A DNA stretch of 64,000 nucleotides from Polynucleobacter sp. MWH-UH23A (GTDB lineage Bacteria > Pseudomonadota > Gammaproteobacteria > Burkholderiales > Burkholderiaceae): the NCBI RefSeq assembly GCF_040409805.1, contig NZ_CP099572.1, positions 434,001 through 498,000 of the forward strand. Reading direction: 5' to 3'. Shown here piece after piece: positions 16,116 through 25,053 of this stretch. Numbering within the stretch: position 1 is the first letter of the stretch; each line of letters begins with the position of its first letter. The notes beneath the pieces are model-generated. The model was not told the origin of the DNA and did no database searches. It saw only the letters and a program-made list of their open reading frames with translations. The position numbers and the translations under genes were made by a program.

Positions 16116-17558
16116 ATGCGTTACCAGTCCACTCGTGGCAATAGTCCACAACAATCTTTTTTAGAAATTCTGCTCGGTGGATTGGCGCCAGATGGTGGTT
16201 TATATCTTCCAACTCAGTACCCACAAATTACTCCTGCTCAATTAGATTCTTGGCGTGGACTGGCATACGCTGATCTAGCCTATGAAATTCTGAGCTTGTA
16301 TTGCGATGACATTCCTGAGGCTGACTTACGTGCTTTATTGCGTAAGACCTACACAGAGCAAGTCTATTGCAATGGTCGTCCACAAGATAATGCGAAAGAC
16401 ATCACACCATTACATTGGTTGGGTGAGGAGCATGGAACACGCATCGGTTTATTAAGTCTTTCTAATGGCCCAACTTTAGCCTTTAAAGATATGGCTATGC
16501 AGTTGTTGGGCAACTTGTTTGAATATGCCCTTAAACGCGCTGGTCAACAGCTCAACATTTTGGGTGCCACCTCTGGGGATACCGGTAGTGCTGCGGAATA
16601 CGCCATGCGTGGTAAAGAAGGTGTCAAAGTATTCATGTTGTCGCCACGCGGCAAGATGAGTGCATTTCAGTCTGCACAAATGTATTCCCTGCAAGACCCG
16701 AACATTTTTAACTTGGCGGTGGCCGGCGTTTTTGACGATTGTCAGGATATTGTTAAGGCGGTTAGTAATGATCACGCTTTTAAAGCGAAGAACCAAATCG
16801 GTACTGTGAACTCGATTAACTGGGGCCGCGTTGTGGCTCAAGTGGTTTACTACTTCCAAGGCTACTTATTAGCAACTAAATCGAGTTCTGAAAAAGTATC
16901 GTTTACTGTTCCGTCAGGCAATTTTGGTAATGTCTGTGCTGGGCATATCGCTCGCATGATGGGCTTACCAATTGAGCATCTAGTTGTGGCAACCAATGAA
17001 AATGATGTGCTAGATGAGTTCTTCCGTACTGGTGTTTATCGTGCTCGCAAGTCTGCGGAAACTTTGCATACATCAAGCCCTTCGATGGATATTTCTAAGG
17101 CAAGCAACTTTGAGCGTTTTGTTTTTGACTTTATGGGTCGAGATGGAAAAGCGACTGCAAGTATGTTCAAGCAAGTTGATGAGGTAGGTGGCTTTGATAT
17201 CTCCAAAGAAGCGGTCTTTAAAGAGCTAGATCAGTATGGCTTTCAGTCTGGACGCAGCACCCATGCCAATCGTCTGGAAACCATCCGTGATGTCGAAAAG
17301 AAATACGGCATCATGATTGACACACATACGGCCGATGGAGTGAAGGTAGCGCGTGAGCATTTGCAAACTGGTGTGCCAATGATTGTTTTAGAGACTGCCT
17401 TGCCAATTAAGTTTGAAGAAACTATTCAAGAGGCTTTGGGTCGTCCGGCTGAGTGCCCTCCAGCATTCCAGGATATTAAGTCTAAGCCGCAACGCGTAGT
17501 CAATATTGATGCTGATGTAAATCAAGTGAAAGATTTTATTGCTACGCATCTCAATTAA
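16116..17558 (+). CDS. thrC: Threonine synthase
   Basis: 480 residues, of the long form. MRYQSTRG and GGLAPDGGLYLP open the protein, SNGPTLAFKDMAMQ holds the PLP-binding Lys, and ILGATSGDTGSAAEYAM and VPSGNFGNVCAG bind the cofactor phosphate. It converts O-phosphohomoserine to threonine. The ATG is at 16116; no strong ribosome binding site is seen (CTAAGCAAATAC precedes). It lies in the hom-thrC-moeA order typical of Burkholderiales. Confidence 0.96.
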   Translation: MRYQSTRGNSPQQSFLEILLGGLAPDGGLYLPTQYPQITPAQLDSWRGLAYADLAYEILSLYCDDIPEADLRALLRKTYTEQVYCNGRPQDNAKDITPLHWLGEEHGTRIGLLSLSNGPTLAFKDMAMQLLGNLFEYALKRAGQQLNILGATSGDTGSAAEYAMRGKEGVKVFMLSPRGKMSAFQSAQMYSLQDPNIFNLAVAGVFDDCQDIVKAVSNDHAFKAKNQIGTVNSINWGRVVAQVVYYFQGYLLATKSSSEKVSFTVPSGNFGNVCAGHIARMMGLPIEHLVVATNENDVLDEFFRTGVYRARKSAETLHTSSPSMDISKASNFERFVFDFMGRDGKATASMFKQVDEVGGFDISKEAVFKELDQYGFQSGRSTHANRLETIRDVEKKYGIMIDTHTADGVKVAREHLQTGVPMIVLETALPIKFEETIQEALGRPAECPPAFQDIKSKPQRVVNIDADVNQVKDFIATHLN

Positions 17559-17591
17559 CTAATCAGAGATAAGCCAGTAATCAGTATTGTT

Positions 17592-18830
17592 ATGACTAAG
17601 CTACCGATGTTGACTGCGCAGCAGGCCTTAGACCATTTGCTCTCACACGCAAATCCTGTTCATGAACATGAAAATGTTCCAGTGCAAGCTGCATTGGGTC
17701 GTATTCTCGCTGAAAACGTTCAGTCTCTAGTGGATGTCCCTCCTTTAGATAACACTTCGATGGATGGATACGCGGTTCGCACTGCTGATACTGCTAGTTC
17801 TGGTCAGGTGTTGCGAGTAGCGCAACGCATACCAGCAGGTTCGGTAGGCACCCAGCTAGAACCGGGAACTGCTGCGCGTATATTTACTGGTGCTCCAATT
17901 CCTCCTGGTGCTGATGCGGTAGTCATGCAAGAAGATTGTGCTATTCCTGAGGGATCGAATGATCAAGTGCTGGTTAATGCGGTTCCTGCGGCTGGACAGT
18001 GGATACGTCGGCGCGGAGAAGATCTGAGCACTGGAAAAACAGCGTTGACTGCCGGTATTTTTTTGCGACCACAAGAATTAGGGGTGGCTGCTTCAGCAGG
18101 TCTAACCCATTTGAATGTAAAGCGACGTGTGAAAGTTGCTGCATTCTTTACCGGTGATGAGTTAGCGCTTCCTGGTGAGCCTTTAAAACCTGGAGGTATT
18201 TACAACTCTAATCGCGACACTTTATTGGCTTGCCTTCGTTCTTTGGGTTGCGATGCAAGTGATTTAGGTATTGTTCCCGATCGTTTGGATGCGACTCGAG
18301 AGGCTTTGCGTTGCGCAGGTAAGGATCATGATCTCATCATTACCTCTGGTGGAGTCTCGGTTGGTGAGGAAGATCATATTAAGCCTGCAGTGACTGCTGA
18401 GGGTAGATTGGATCTGTGGCAGATTGCAATTAAACCTGGCAAGCCTTTGGCTTTTGGCGCCGTTCGTAAGTCAGATCAGGGTGATGATGAAGCATGGTTT
18501 ATTGGATTGCCTGGTAATCCAGTATCCAGTTTTGTTACTTTCTTATTATTCGTCAGACCGTTTATTTTGAAATTGCAAGGCCGTGACATCACTGCGACAC
18601 CTTCCTACTTTGTACGTGCTGATTTTGATTGGTTAAAGGCGGATCGTCGTAATGAATTCTTACGCGTCAAAATGAATGAGCGGGGTGGACTTGATATATT
18701 CCCAAATCAAAGTTCTGGAGTCCTCACCAGCGCATCTTGGGGTGATGGGCTAGTAGATTGCCCTCCAGGGCAGGCAATTCATAAAGGCGATCTAGTGAAA
18801 TACATCCCTTTTGATGCGCTTCTCAAATAA
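17592..18830 (+). CDS. moeA: Molybdopterin molybdenumtransferase MoeA
   Basis: 412 residues. The MoeA signatures are DVPPLDNTSMDGYAVR, ARIFTGAPIPPGADAVVMQED, FFTGDELALPGEPL, IITSGGVSVGEEDH and GLPGNPVSSFVTF. The enzyme inserts molybdate into adenylated molybdopterin to complete the cofactor. It is followed after 18 bases by moaD and then moaE, making a short molybdopterin operon downstream of thrC. Full length and no missing motif. Confidence 0.95.
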   Translation: MTKLPMLTAQQALDHLLSHANPVHEHENVPVQAALGRILAENVQSLVDVPPLDNTSMDGYAVRTADTASSGQVLRVAQRIPAGSVGTQLEPGTAARIFTGAPIPPGADAVVMQEDCAIPEGSNDQVLVNAVPAAGQWIRRRGEDLSTGKTALTAGIFLRPQELGVAASAGLTHLNVKRRVKVAAFFTGDELALPGEPLKPGGIYNSNRDTLLACLRSLGCDASDLGIVPDRLDATREALRCAGKDHDLIITSGGVSVGEEDHIKPAVTAEGRLDLWQIAIKPGKPLAFGAVRKSDQGDDEAWFIGLPGNPVSSFVTFLLFVRPFILKLQGRDITATPSYFVRADFDWLKADRRNEFLRVKMNERGGLDIFPNQSSGVLTSASWGDGLVDCPPGQAIHKGDLVKYIPFDALLK

Positions 18831-18848
18831 TCGGTTTACGATTAACTC

Positions 18849-19106
18849 ATGAAACTCGAATTACGCTTTTTTGCTTCTTTACGAGAAACCTTGGGCGCAT
18901 CGCAAGAGACTATTGAGGTGTCGGAAGAGGTAAAAACGGTATCTCAACTTCGTGCGCATTTAATTGCGCGCGGTGGGGTTTGGGCTGAAGCTTTGGCAGA
19001 GGGTAAGTCACTGCGCTGCGCCCTGAATCAAACCATGGTTGATGCTAATACTGCTTTGATCGACGGTGCTGAGGTGGCATTTTTTCCGCCAGTAACTGGG
19101 GGCTAA
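18849..19106 (+). CDS. moaD: Molybdopterin synthase small subunit MoaD
   Basis: 85 residues with a ubiquitin-like fold pattern: MKLELRFFASLRE at the start, a middle LRCALNQTMV, and the sequence EVAFFPPVTGG at the end. The terminal Gly-Gly is the site that carries the sulfur as thiocarboxylate. It pairs with MoaE, whose ATG begins one base after this stop codon. Confidence 0.95.
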   Translation: MKLELRFFASLRETLGASQETIEVSEEVKTVSQLRAHLIARGGVWAEALAEGKSLRCALNQTMVDANTALIDGAEVAFFPPVTGG

Positions 19107-19107
19107 T

Positions 19108-19569
19108 ATGACTCAGTCATTGATCCGTATTCAAGAGAAAGACTTTGATGTCAGTTCAGAGATCGCAGCACTTCGAAAAGGTGATCCCAGAGTCGGAGCA
19201 GTTGTTACTTTTCTAGGTACTGTGCGTGATTTGAATGATGGTAGTCAAGTCAGGGAAATGACCCTGGAGCATTACCCTGGCATGACTGAAAAAGCCCTTG
19301 AGGAAATTGTTGCGCAGGCTAAATCTCGCTGGAATATCTATGAAGCTTTAATCATTCATCGAGTAGGTCCATTACTACCTGAAGATCAAATCGTTTTGGT
19401 TGCTGTCACTAGCGCACACAGAGGTGAAGCGTTTGCCGCCTGTGAGTTCATCATGGATTACCTAAAAACCGCTGCCCCATTCTGGAAAAAAGAAGAAACT
19501 CCTGATGGCGGTCGTTGGGTAGACGCTAGGGTCACAGATGAAGCTGCCATGGCTCGCTGGAAAAAATAA
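19108..19569 (+). CDS. moaE: Molybdopterin synthase large subunit MoaE
   Basis: 153 residues. VGAVVTFLGTVRD, REMTLEHYPGMTEKALE, IHRVGPLLPEDQIVLVAV and the Lys-rich active region FWKKEETPDGGRWV are MoaE signatures. With MoaD it converts cyclic pyranopterin monophosphate to molybdopterin. Last gene of this plus-strand run; the SulP gene follows on the opposite strand 48 bases away, with no clear terminator between. Confidence 0.95.
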   Translation: MTQSLIRIQEKDFDVSSEIAALRKGDPRVGAVVTFLGTVRDLNDGSQVREMTLEHYPGMTEKALEEIVAQAKSRWNIYEALIIHRVGPLLPEDQIVLVAVTSAHRGEAFAACEFIMDYLKTAAPFWKKEETPDGGRWVDARVTDEAAMARWKK

Positions 19570-19617
19570 TCATCCTTCATCACATCTAGGGTTATCTGGA
19601 TTCAAGAGTCTTGGTAA

Positions 19618-21249
19618 TTAGGAGTGTGTTACTGCAGCAATTCCAGACGCAAGGTCGGGATGTAAGCAATCTAATTCTAGGGTCTGTAGGTAGCCGCTAC
19701 GTTGTGCCATTTCATAAGGTTGATGATCAAGACCACAGATGATGAGTTTAATATTCCGAATTTTGCATAAATGCGAAAGCTCCGTAATAGCTTCCATTCC
19801 AGAAGTATCGATGTAAATAACGTTCTTTAAATCTAAAAGCAAAATTTGCGATGGTAGGTTTTGCTCAATCTTCTCGAGCAGTTTTACTGCACCAAAAAAG
19901 ATTGCACCATAAATACGATAGGCATCAATTCGGCCTTGATGATTTTCTAGTGCCGGATAGTGTTGAATATCAGCTGGTTCGCATCGTGAGAGACTGGATA
20001 TGCGATAGATGAAAGTAATAAAAGCAAAGAGCAACCCCACTTGAACTGCAACCGTAAGGTCTAGAATAATTGTGAGTATGAACACACTCAGAATCGTGAG
20101 GCGATAGGGTAAACGAAATTGCTTGAGATCAATAAATTTTCGCCACTCACCCATATTCCATGCGACGTACATCAGAATGGCTGCCAAGCTTGCTAAGGGT
20201 ATATCTTTTGCTAATGGGGCGGCAAACAGCACCACGACTAGTAGGGTACTTGCGTGAACTATTCCAGAGATTGGCGTTCTTCCGCCACTTTCAATATTAG
20301 TGACTGTTCGAGCAATCGTACCGGTTGCTGGCATGCCGCCAAAAAATGGGCTGAACAAATTAGCTACACCTTGTGCCATCAGTTCTTGGTTGGAGTTATG
20401 ACGATCATGAATCAATCCATCTGCAACGCGCGCACAAAGCAGGGATTCAATTGCACCGAGTAGAGCTAGGGTCAATGCAGGTGTGACCATGTACTGCGCT
20501 GTACTCCAACTAATTGGAATCCATTCAAAATGCGGTAAGCTGGATGGAATGCCGCCAAAGCGACTGCCAATCGTATCTACTGGTAAGTTGAATAAGCCGG
20601 TAACAGTTGTAGCGATTGCCATTGCTACTACCGTTCCAGGAAGATGGCCAAGCCATCCTAATTTTTTCTGAATGAGTTTCCAGATTACGATAATGATCAA
20701 ACTCGCGCTAGCAAGACCCAGAGCAACGATGTTGAAGGTATCTGCAGCCGCATAAAGCGCCTGTACCATAGGGAAAAATTGAGCGGGCATTTTCTCAACT
20801 GTGAGACCAAAAAAATCTTTGATTTGAGAAATACCAATCAAACAGGCGATACTGTTGGTAAAGCCAATGATGACAGCGATGGGAATGAAGCGCACCAAAT
20901 TACCTAACCTAAAAACCCCCATGAGAAATAGCATCACTCCTGACATTGCGGTGGCAAGTAACAAGTTCGGAATGCCATAACGCTCCACAATTCCATACAC
21001 AATCACAATAAATGCGCCAGCTGGTCCACCGATTTGGACACGGCTACCACCTAGAAGAGAGATGAGTCCGCCAGCAACAATGGCGGTAAAGATGCCTGCT
21101 TCTGGTTTGAGGCCACTTGCTATCGCGAATGCCATTGCTAAGGGTAGGGCAACAATGCCAACCGTAATGCCTGCTAATACATCCTTAGTCAAAAGGCTAC
21201 GGTTGTAGCCTTGAAAAGAGTCCAGAATTTTTGGGTGAAAAAAGAACAT
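19618..21249 (-). CDS. SulP-family anion transporter with STAS domain
   Basis: 543 residues. About eleven to twelve membrane segments begin with LAGITVGIVALPLAMAFAIASG, then GLISLLGGSRVQIGGPAGAF, both SulP signatures. A C-terminal STAS domain (ILLLDLKNVIYIDTSGMEAI) starts near residue 460. SulP proteins carry sulfate, bicarbonate or dicarboxylates; the substrate cannot be read from sequence. It starts four bases after the stop of the DUF2177 gene and is probably co-transcribed with it. Confidence 0.92.
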   Translation of the reverse strand: MFFFHPKILDSFQGYNRSLLTKDVLAGITVGIVALPLAMAFAIASGLKPEAGIFTAIVAGGLISLLGGSRVQIGGPAGAFIVIVYGIVERYGIPNLLLATAMSGVMLFLMGVFRLGNLVRFIPIAVIIGFTNSIACLIGISQIKDFFGLTVEKMPAQFFPMVQALYAAADTFNIVALGLASASLIIIVIWKLIQKKLGWLGHLPGTVVAMAIATTVTGLFNLPVDTIGSRFGGIPSSLPHFEWIPISWSTAQYMVTPALTLALLGAIESLLCARVADGLIHDRHNSNQELMAQGVANLFSPFFGGMPATGTIARTVTNIESGGRTPISGIVHASTLLVVVLFAAPLAKDIPLASLAAILMYVAWNMGEWRKFIDLKQFRLPYRLTILSVFILTIILDLTVAVQVGLLFAFITFIYRISSLSRCEPADIQHYPALENHQGRIDAYRIYGAIFFGAVKLLEKIEQNLPSQILLLDLKNVIYIDTSGMEAITELSHLCKIRNIKLIICGLDHQPYEMAQRSGYLQTLELDCLHPDLASGIAAVTHS

Positions 21250-21253
21250 GGTT

Positions 21254-21655
21254 TTAGGAGAATCGATTGCCTACCCAATAGGCTACGCCAGAACATAGGG
21301 CCGTCACAAAAGATCCCCAAGCAATATCAATGAATGCTAGCTTAGTTGGAAAATTTCGAATTACAGCCAGATTAGTGAGGTCATAGGTCATGTAGCAGAA
21401 CAAGCCGAAGAGGGCTCCGTATATTAGGGCATCAGTACATGACTGTTTTGATAGAGCTGGGCCTATGACAAAAATACAGACCCCAAAGGCATAAATCAAA
21501 TAGAAGGCCAGTGCGGCTATGAGCTTGGGTTCGCTAGCCATCAAATCACCCATTTCATTGCGATATAGGTTTTTTGCGATCCCTAAGAGCCAGACTAAAT
21601 CGACCGTTAGTAGGCAGACTAGAAATGATAGGTAGATCCCAAAATATTTGAGCAA
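21254..21655 (-). CDS. DUF2177 family small membrane protein
   Basis: 133 residues with four predicted membrane helices. The family pattern is visible: FLVCLLTVDLVWLLGIAKNLY, the segment YGALFGLFCYMTYDLTNLAVIRNFP and a closing helix with DIAWGSFVTA. No function is known for the family. It sits directly upstream of the SulP gene (4-base gap), so they likely share a transcript; the divergent uspA starts 86 bases away. Confidence 0.85.
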   Translation of the reverse strand: MLKYFGIYLSFLVCLLTVDLVWLLGIAKNLYRNEMGDLMASEPKLIAALAFYLIYAFGVCIFVIGPALSKQSCTDALIYGALFGLFCYMTYDLTNLAVIRNFPTKLAFIDIAWGSFVTALCSGVAYWVGNRFS

Positions 21656-21741
21656 TTAATTTACCTTTTGATCTTTTATAGGCGAATAATAAGCATTATG
21701 ATGGAAAGAGTAGATTGGTAGTTAATTTAAAGGAGATTGGT

Positions 21742-22182
21742 ATGTTTAAGCATTTATTAGTACCGGTAGACGGTTCGGATATCAGCAAAAAGTCACTCAA
21801 AAAGGTGGCTGAACTTGCTAAGGCGGACGGCGCAGCCGTGACTTTGGTTTATGTTTCTGATCCCCTTCCACCTTTGGTCTATTCCGATAGCACAATGGGT
21901 TATGGAATTTCCGCCAAAGAGCATAAGAAGGTTTGCGAAGCCTATGCCAAAGATGTCTTTAAAAAAGCTGCAACGGCTCTAGGGTCTAGCATTAAAGCAA
22001 AGACTTTGCATATTTCCAATACCAATCTTTCCGAAGGTATTTTGGATGGTGCCAAGAAGGCGAAGGCCGATGTGATTGTGATGGCCTCGCATAAGCGTAC
22101 CGGCATCAAAGGCATCTTGCTGGGAAGTGAAACGCATGAAGTAATCGTACACTCTAAGTTACCAGTATTGGTATTAGGTTAA
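21742..22182 (+). CDS. Universal stress protein, UspA family
   Basis: 146 residues from the ATG at 21742, chosen because AAGGAG lies six bases upstream; the frame extends to 21715 but without that support. HLLVPVDGSDISKKSL opens the fold, and GILLGSETHEVIVHSKLPVLVLG contains the Gly-rich ATP-binding signature. UspA proteins respond to starvation and stress; the target is not known. A strong terminator follows. Confidence 0.92.
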   Translation: MFKHLLVPVDGSDISKKSLKKVAELAKADGAAVTLVYVSDPLPPLVYSDSTMGYGISAKEHKKVCEAYAKDVFKKAATALGSSIKAKTLHISNTNLSEGILDGAKKAKADVIVMASHKRTGIKGILLGSETHEVIVHSKLPVLVLG

Positions 22183-22209
22183 TTAGCCAGCCCTCTCTAA
22201 AGGACTAAA

Positions 22210-22240
22210 AATAAAGGGGTTCATTTGAACCCCTTTATTT
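22210..22240. terminator. Bidirectional intrinsic terminator after uspA
   Basis: AATAAAGGGGTTC (22210-22222) and GAACCCCTTTATT (22227-22239) make a perfect 13-bp stem with a 4-base loop. It lies between the convergent uspA and M23 peptidase genes, and the A/T ends would serve both strands. Confidence 0.9.
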
Positions 22241-22274
22241 ATTTGATCTTTCAATATCGTCTGATAACGATCGA

Positions 22275-23708
22275 TTAGCGTGTAATCGGGCTTCCTAACA
22301 GTAAAATTTCTCTTGTTAGCTGACCACTTTCGTTATCACGCATCGACCATAAATCTAGTTGAGTTTTGGAGGCGTAGGGGTCAACATAGATGCCATCTTT
22401 TCTAAGTTCAAAGTGAAGGTGAGGCCCTGTTGATCTGCCAGTTGAGCCAACGTAACCAATTTCAAAACCCCTTCTCACTTCGTTTCCTAATTCCAGTTCA
22501 TTGTTGTAGTTACTTAGGTGCGCATAGTACGTGTGATAGCCACCAGGATGCTCTAAAACAATGAGATTGCCAAAAGCACCGCTATATCCTAGATGCACCA
22601 CTTTGCCATCAGCAACACTAAATACCGGTGTTCCAATGGGGGCGGCGTAGTCAATACCCATATGTGCCCGATAGCGTTGTTTTGTTTGGGTTGCTTGGGC
22701 TGGCTTGGTGACAGCAGTATTGGCTTTTGATCGCTTTGCGCCTCCTGACCGAACCATGCCTACGCCACGAGAAATGCGTCGATAGCTCAATGGGTTGGTC
22801 CAAAATGAGCGCTCTAGCGCTTCGCCGTTGCCAGTAAAAAATGCCCCCGGAATATCATTGCGACTTACCCAAAATGCGCTGGAAAAGATTTCATTATTAA
22901 TTGGGTCGGTAATTTCGACGGCCCAGATCTGTGCCCATCTTTGGCGATCGCCAAAATCAACAATTAAGCGAACAACGCTATTTGTATTTTCTAAGGAATT
23001 ATTGTCTTCTGGATAAATCTGTTTGATGATGGAGTTCAGCTCCCACACCAATTCAACTGGCAATTTATCGCCTAATTTACGCTGGTCATACAAGACTTCT
23101 TTGAGGGGCACCCGAATTTCAGAAAGGTTTTTAGATTCGTTCTTTAATAAATCTTGTTGAACCAAAAACCCGCCAAATGCGGATGGAGTGAAGGTCCATA
23201 CTTCTGTCTTGCTATCCTGAAATGGGCCATTCATGATGCTCAGAGAGTCAAAGCGATTGCGAGTGGTAAAAGCGGCAGCGTAAGGGATGCAATCTCCACG
23301 CATGCGATCGAAGAATGATTTGGTCTGACTTTTGAAAAACTCTGAAAATTGACGGTTGTCGATCCCAATTGAAGCCGGAAGATTGTCTTCATTGAAGTTG
23401 CGTCGTAAGCAGCCTTGAACCACTCGGTAGTCTAAGTTGGCATCATTATCAAGAATGAGTTCGTTCGGATTTTTTCGTTGAAAGAGCTCAGGATTTAAGC
23501 TCATACTGGAACTTTTGGTATTTACTCCAGCGGATTTATCCTTAAACCCAATTTGCTTGGTAGTTTGAACGGCCACTTTTTTGCGGGGCTGGTTTGTTTG
23601 AGATTGCGCCAAGGGGCTAAAGCCCATGGATAGGCCTAGTAATAAACAGGCTAGCGGGCGCTGAAACCTCTTCACAAGCCGAGTTGGAGCTAAAGCATTT
23701 TTGTTCAC
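22275..23708 (-). CDS. M23 family metallopeptidase (LytM domain)
   Basis: 477 residues. An N-terminal basic stretch and hydrophobic run ending near ASP-rich LAQSQ suggests a signal peptide and periplasmic location. The C-terminal LytM domain has HMGIDYAAP (His and Asp zinc ligands), HTYYAHLS and GRSTGPHLHFEL (the His-x-His pair). It probably cuts cross-links of murein or activates amidases. The long middle part matches no domain I recognise. It starts with ATG at 23708 and ends just before the shared terminator. Confidence 0.88.
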   Translation of the reverse strand: MNKNALAPTRLVKRFQRPLACLLLGLSMGFSPLAQSQTNQPRKKVAVQTTKQIGFKDKSAGVNTKSSSMSLNPELFQRKNPNELILDNDANLDYRVVQGCLRRNFNEDNLPASIGIDNRQFSEFFKSQTKSFFDRMRGDCIPYAAAFTTRNRFDSLSIMNGPFQDSKTEVWTFTPSAFGGFLVQQDLLKNESKNLSEIRVPLKEVLYDQRKLGDKLPVELVWELNSIIKQIYPEDNNSLENTNSVVRLIVDFGDRQRWAQIWAVEITDPINNEIFSSAFWVSRNDIPGAFFTGNGEALERSFWTNPLSYRRISRGVGMVRSGGAKRSKANTAVTKPAQATQTKQRYRAHMGIDYAAPIGTPVFSVADGKVVHLGYSGAFGNLIVLEHPGGYHTYYAHLSNYNNELELGNEVRRGFEIGYVGSTGRSTGPHLHFELRKDGIYVDPYASKTQLDLWSMRDNESGQLTREILLLGSPITR

Positions 23709-23838
23709 CCCATCATTATCTAATAATGTTGCCCAATAGATTCAGAATTATGTTGTAGCGCAATAAATTCATCCGCTTTGCCACAAACTGACTATTTCAA
23801 TACTGGCTAAAATGATTTTTTCAATAAAAGGAGTTTAG

Positions 23839-24975
23839 ATGCCGATCATCGAATCAGTCCAGGTTGCATCAGTAGCCGTGCCGCTGGATAAAGTCACCTC
23901 ATTTTCAACTCGGACTGTGTCTGAGCGCCACTATTGCATTGTTAAGGTTCGTGGCAAAGATGGCAATGAGGGTATTGGTTTTTGCTATGTCGGTAGCGCG
24001 GGTGGAGATATTGCGAAGATCGCGATTGAACAGCTTCTAGCCCCAAAATTGATTGGTCAAAACAGCCATCGCAGCGAAGGCTTATGGATGGATATGTATA
24101 ACGAATCTATTTTGCAAGGGCGTGCAGGCGCGGTGATGCGTGGCATTTCTATTTTGGATAATGCTTTGTGGGACTTAAATGCTCGCGCTGCTGGTTTGCC
24201 TCTTCACCATTACTTAGGGTCTGTAGTGGATGATCGTGTTCCTGCATATGCCAGCGGCGGTTATTACTTAGATGGAAAAACTCCTGCAAAACTTGGAAAA
24301 GAAATGGAGTCCTACGTAAAGCAGGGCTTTAAAGCGGTAAAGATGAAGGTAGGAAGACTCTCCCCGACTGAAGAGGAGGCTCGTGTGAAAGCGGCCCGTA
24401 AAGCGATTGGTGAAGATGTTTTGCTGACCCTAGATGCAAATAATGCTTGGCGTGATCTGCCAACGGCGCTGGAGTATGTCAGACGATTTGAGGCTTATAA
24501 CCCGTATTGGATTGAGGAGCCTTTCTCTCCAGATGCAATTGATTTGCATGCTGCTTTAGCTCGTCAAACTACCATCAATGTAGCTACTGGAGAAATGGAA
24601 GCAGGACGTTGGCGTTTTCGAGAATTAATTGATGCCGGTGGCGCTGCGATTTTGCAATCAGATGCCGCTGTTTGTGGTGGTATTACGGAATGGCGTCGTA
24701 TCTCTGCTTATGCGGATGCGAAGGGTATTACTGTGTGCCCACATTGGATGCATGATTTGCATGCTCCATTAGTGGCTGCAACTCCAAATGCGCGATTCGT
24801 GGAGTTTTTCTTAGACGATCAAGTGCTCAATTTCCGTCGCTTAATTAATAAACAATTGACTTTCAAGAATGGCGATTTGATTTTGCATAAAACGCCTGGA
24901 TTGGGCTTTGAGTTTGATGAAGCGGCAATTAAGAAGTACACCGGGAAAGATGCTTGGAAGAAGATTTCTAAGTAA
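23839..24975 (+). CDS. Mandelate racemase/muconate lactonizing enzyme family protein
   Basis: 378 residues of the enolase superfamily. The general base region is FKAVKMKVGR (Lys-x-Lys), the metal ligands are in LTLDANNAW (Asp), YWIEEPFSPD (Glu) and VATGEMEAG (Glu), and CPHWMHDLHAP holds a candidate catalytic His. Such enzymes dehydrate or racemise sugar acids and related compounds; the substrate is not readable. AAAGGAG precedes the ATG. It sits beside a TRAP transporter and a DapA-like gene, which suggests an acid catabolic role. Confidence 0.9.
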   Translation: MPIIESVQVASVAVPLDKVTSFSTRTVSERHYCIVKVRGKDGNEGIGFCYVGSAGGDIAKIAIEQLLAPKLIGQNSHRSEGLWMDMYNESILQGRAGAVMRGISILDNALWDLNARAAGLPLHHYLGSVVDDRVPAYASGGYYLDGKTPAKLGKEMESYVKQGFKAVKMKVGRLSPTEEEARVKAARKAIGEDVLLTLDANNAWRDLPTALEYVRRFEAYNPYWIEEPFSPDAIDLHAALARQTTINVATGEMEAGRWRFRELIDAGGAAILQSDAAVCGGITEWRRISAYADAKGITVCPHWMHDLHAPLVAATPNARFVEFFLDDQVLNFRRLINKQLTFKNGDLILHKTPGLGFEFDEAAIKKYTGKDAWKKISK

Positions 24976-25002
24976 TTATCTAAACTCTCAATTTCCAAAT
25001 AA

Positions 25003-25040
25003 AAAGCCCGCGATTTTTTAGTCGCGGGCTTTAGTTTTTA
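25003..25040. terminator. Intrinsic terminator between the enolase-family gene and the TRAP permease
   Basis: AAAGCCCGCGA (25003-25013) and TCGCGGGCTTT (25022-25032) form a perfect 11-bp stem. AGTTTTTATT follows on the plus strand and an A-rich run precedes, so it can act for both convergent genes. Confidence 0.9.
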
Positions 25041-25053
25041 TTGAGTAATCAAT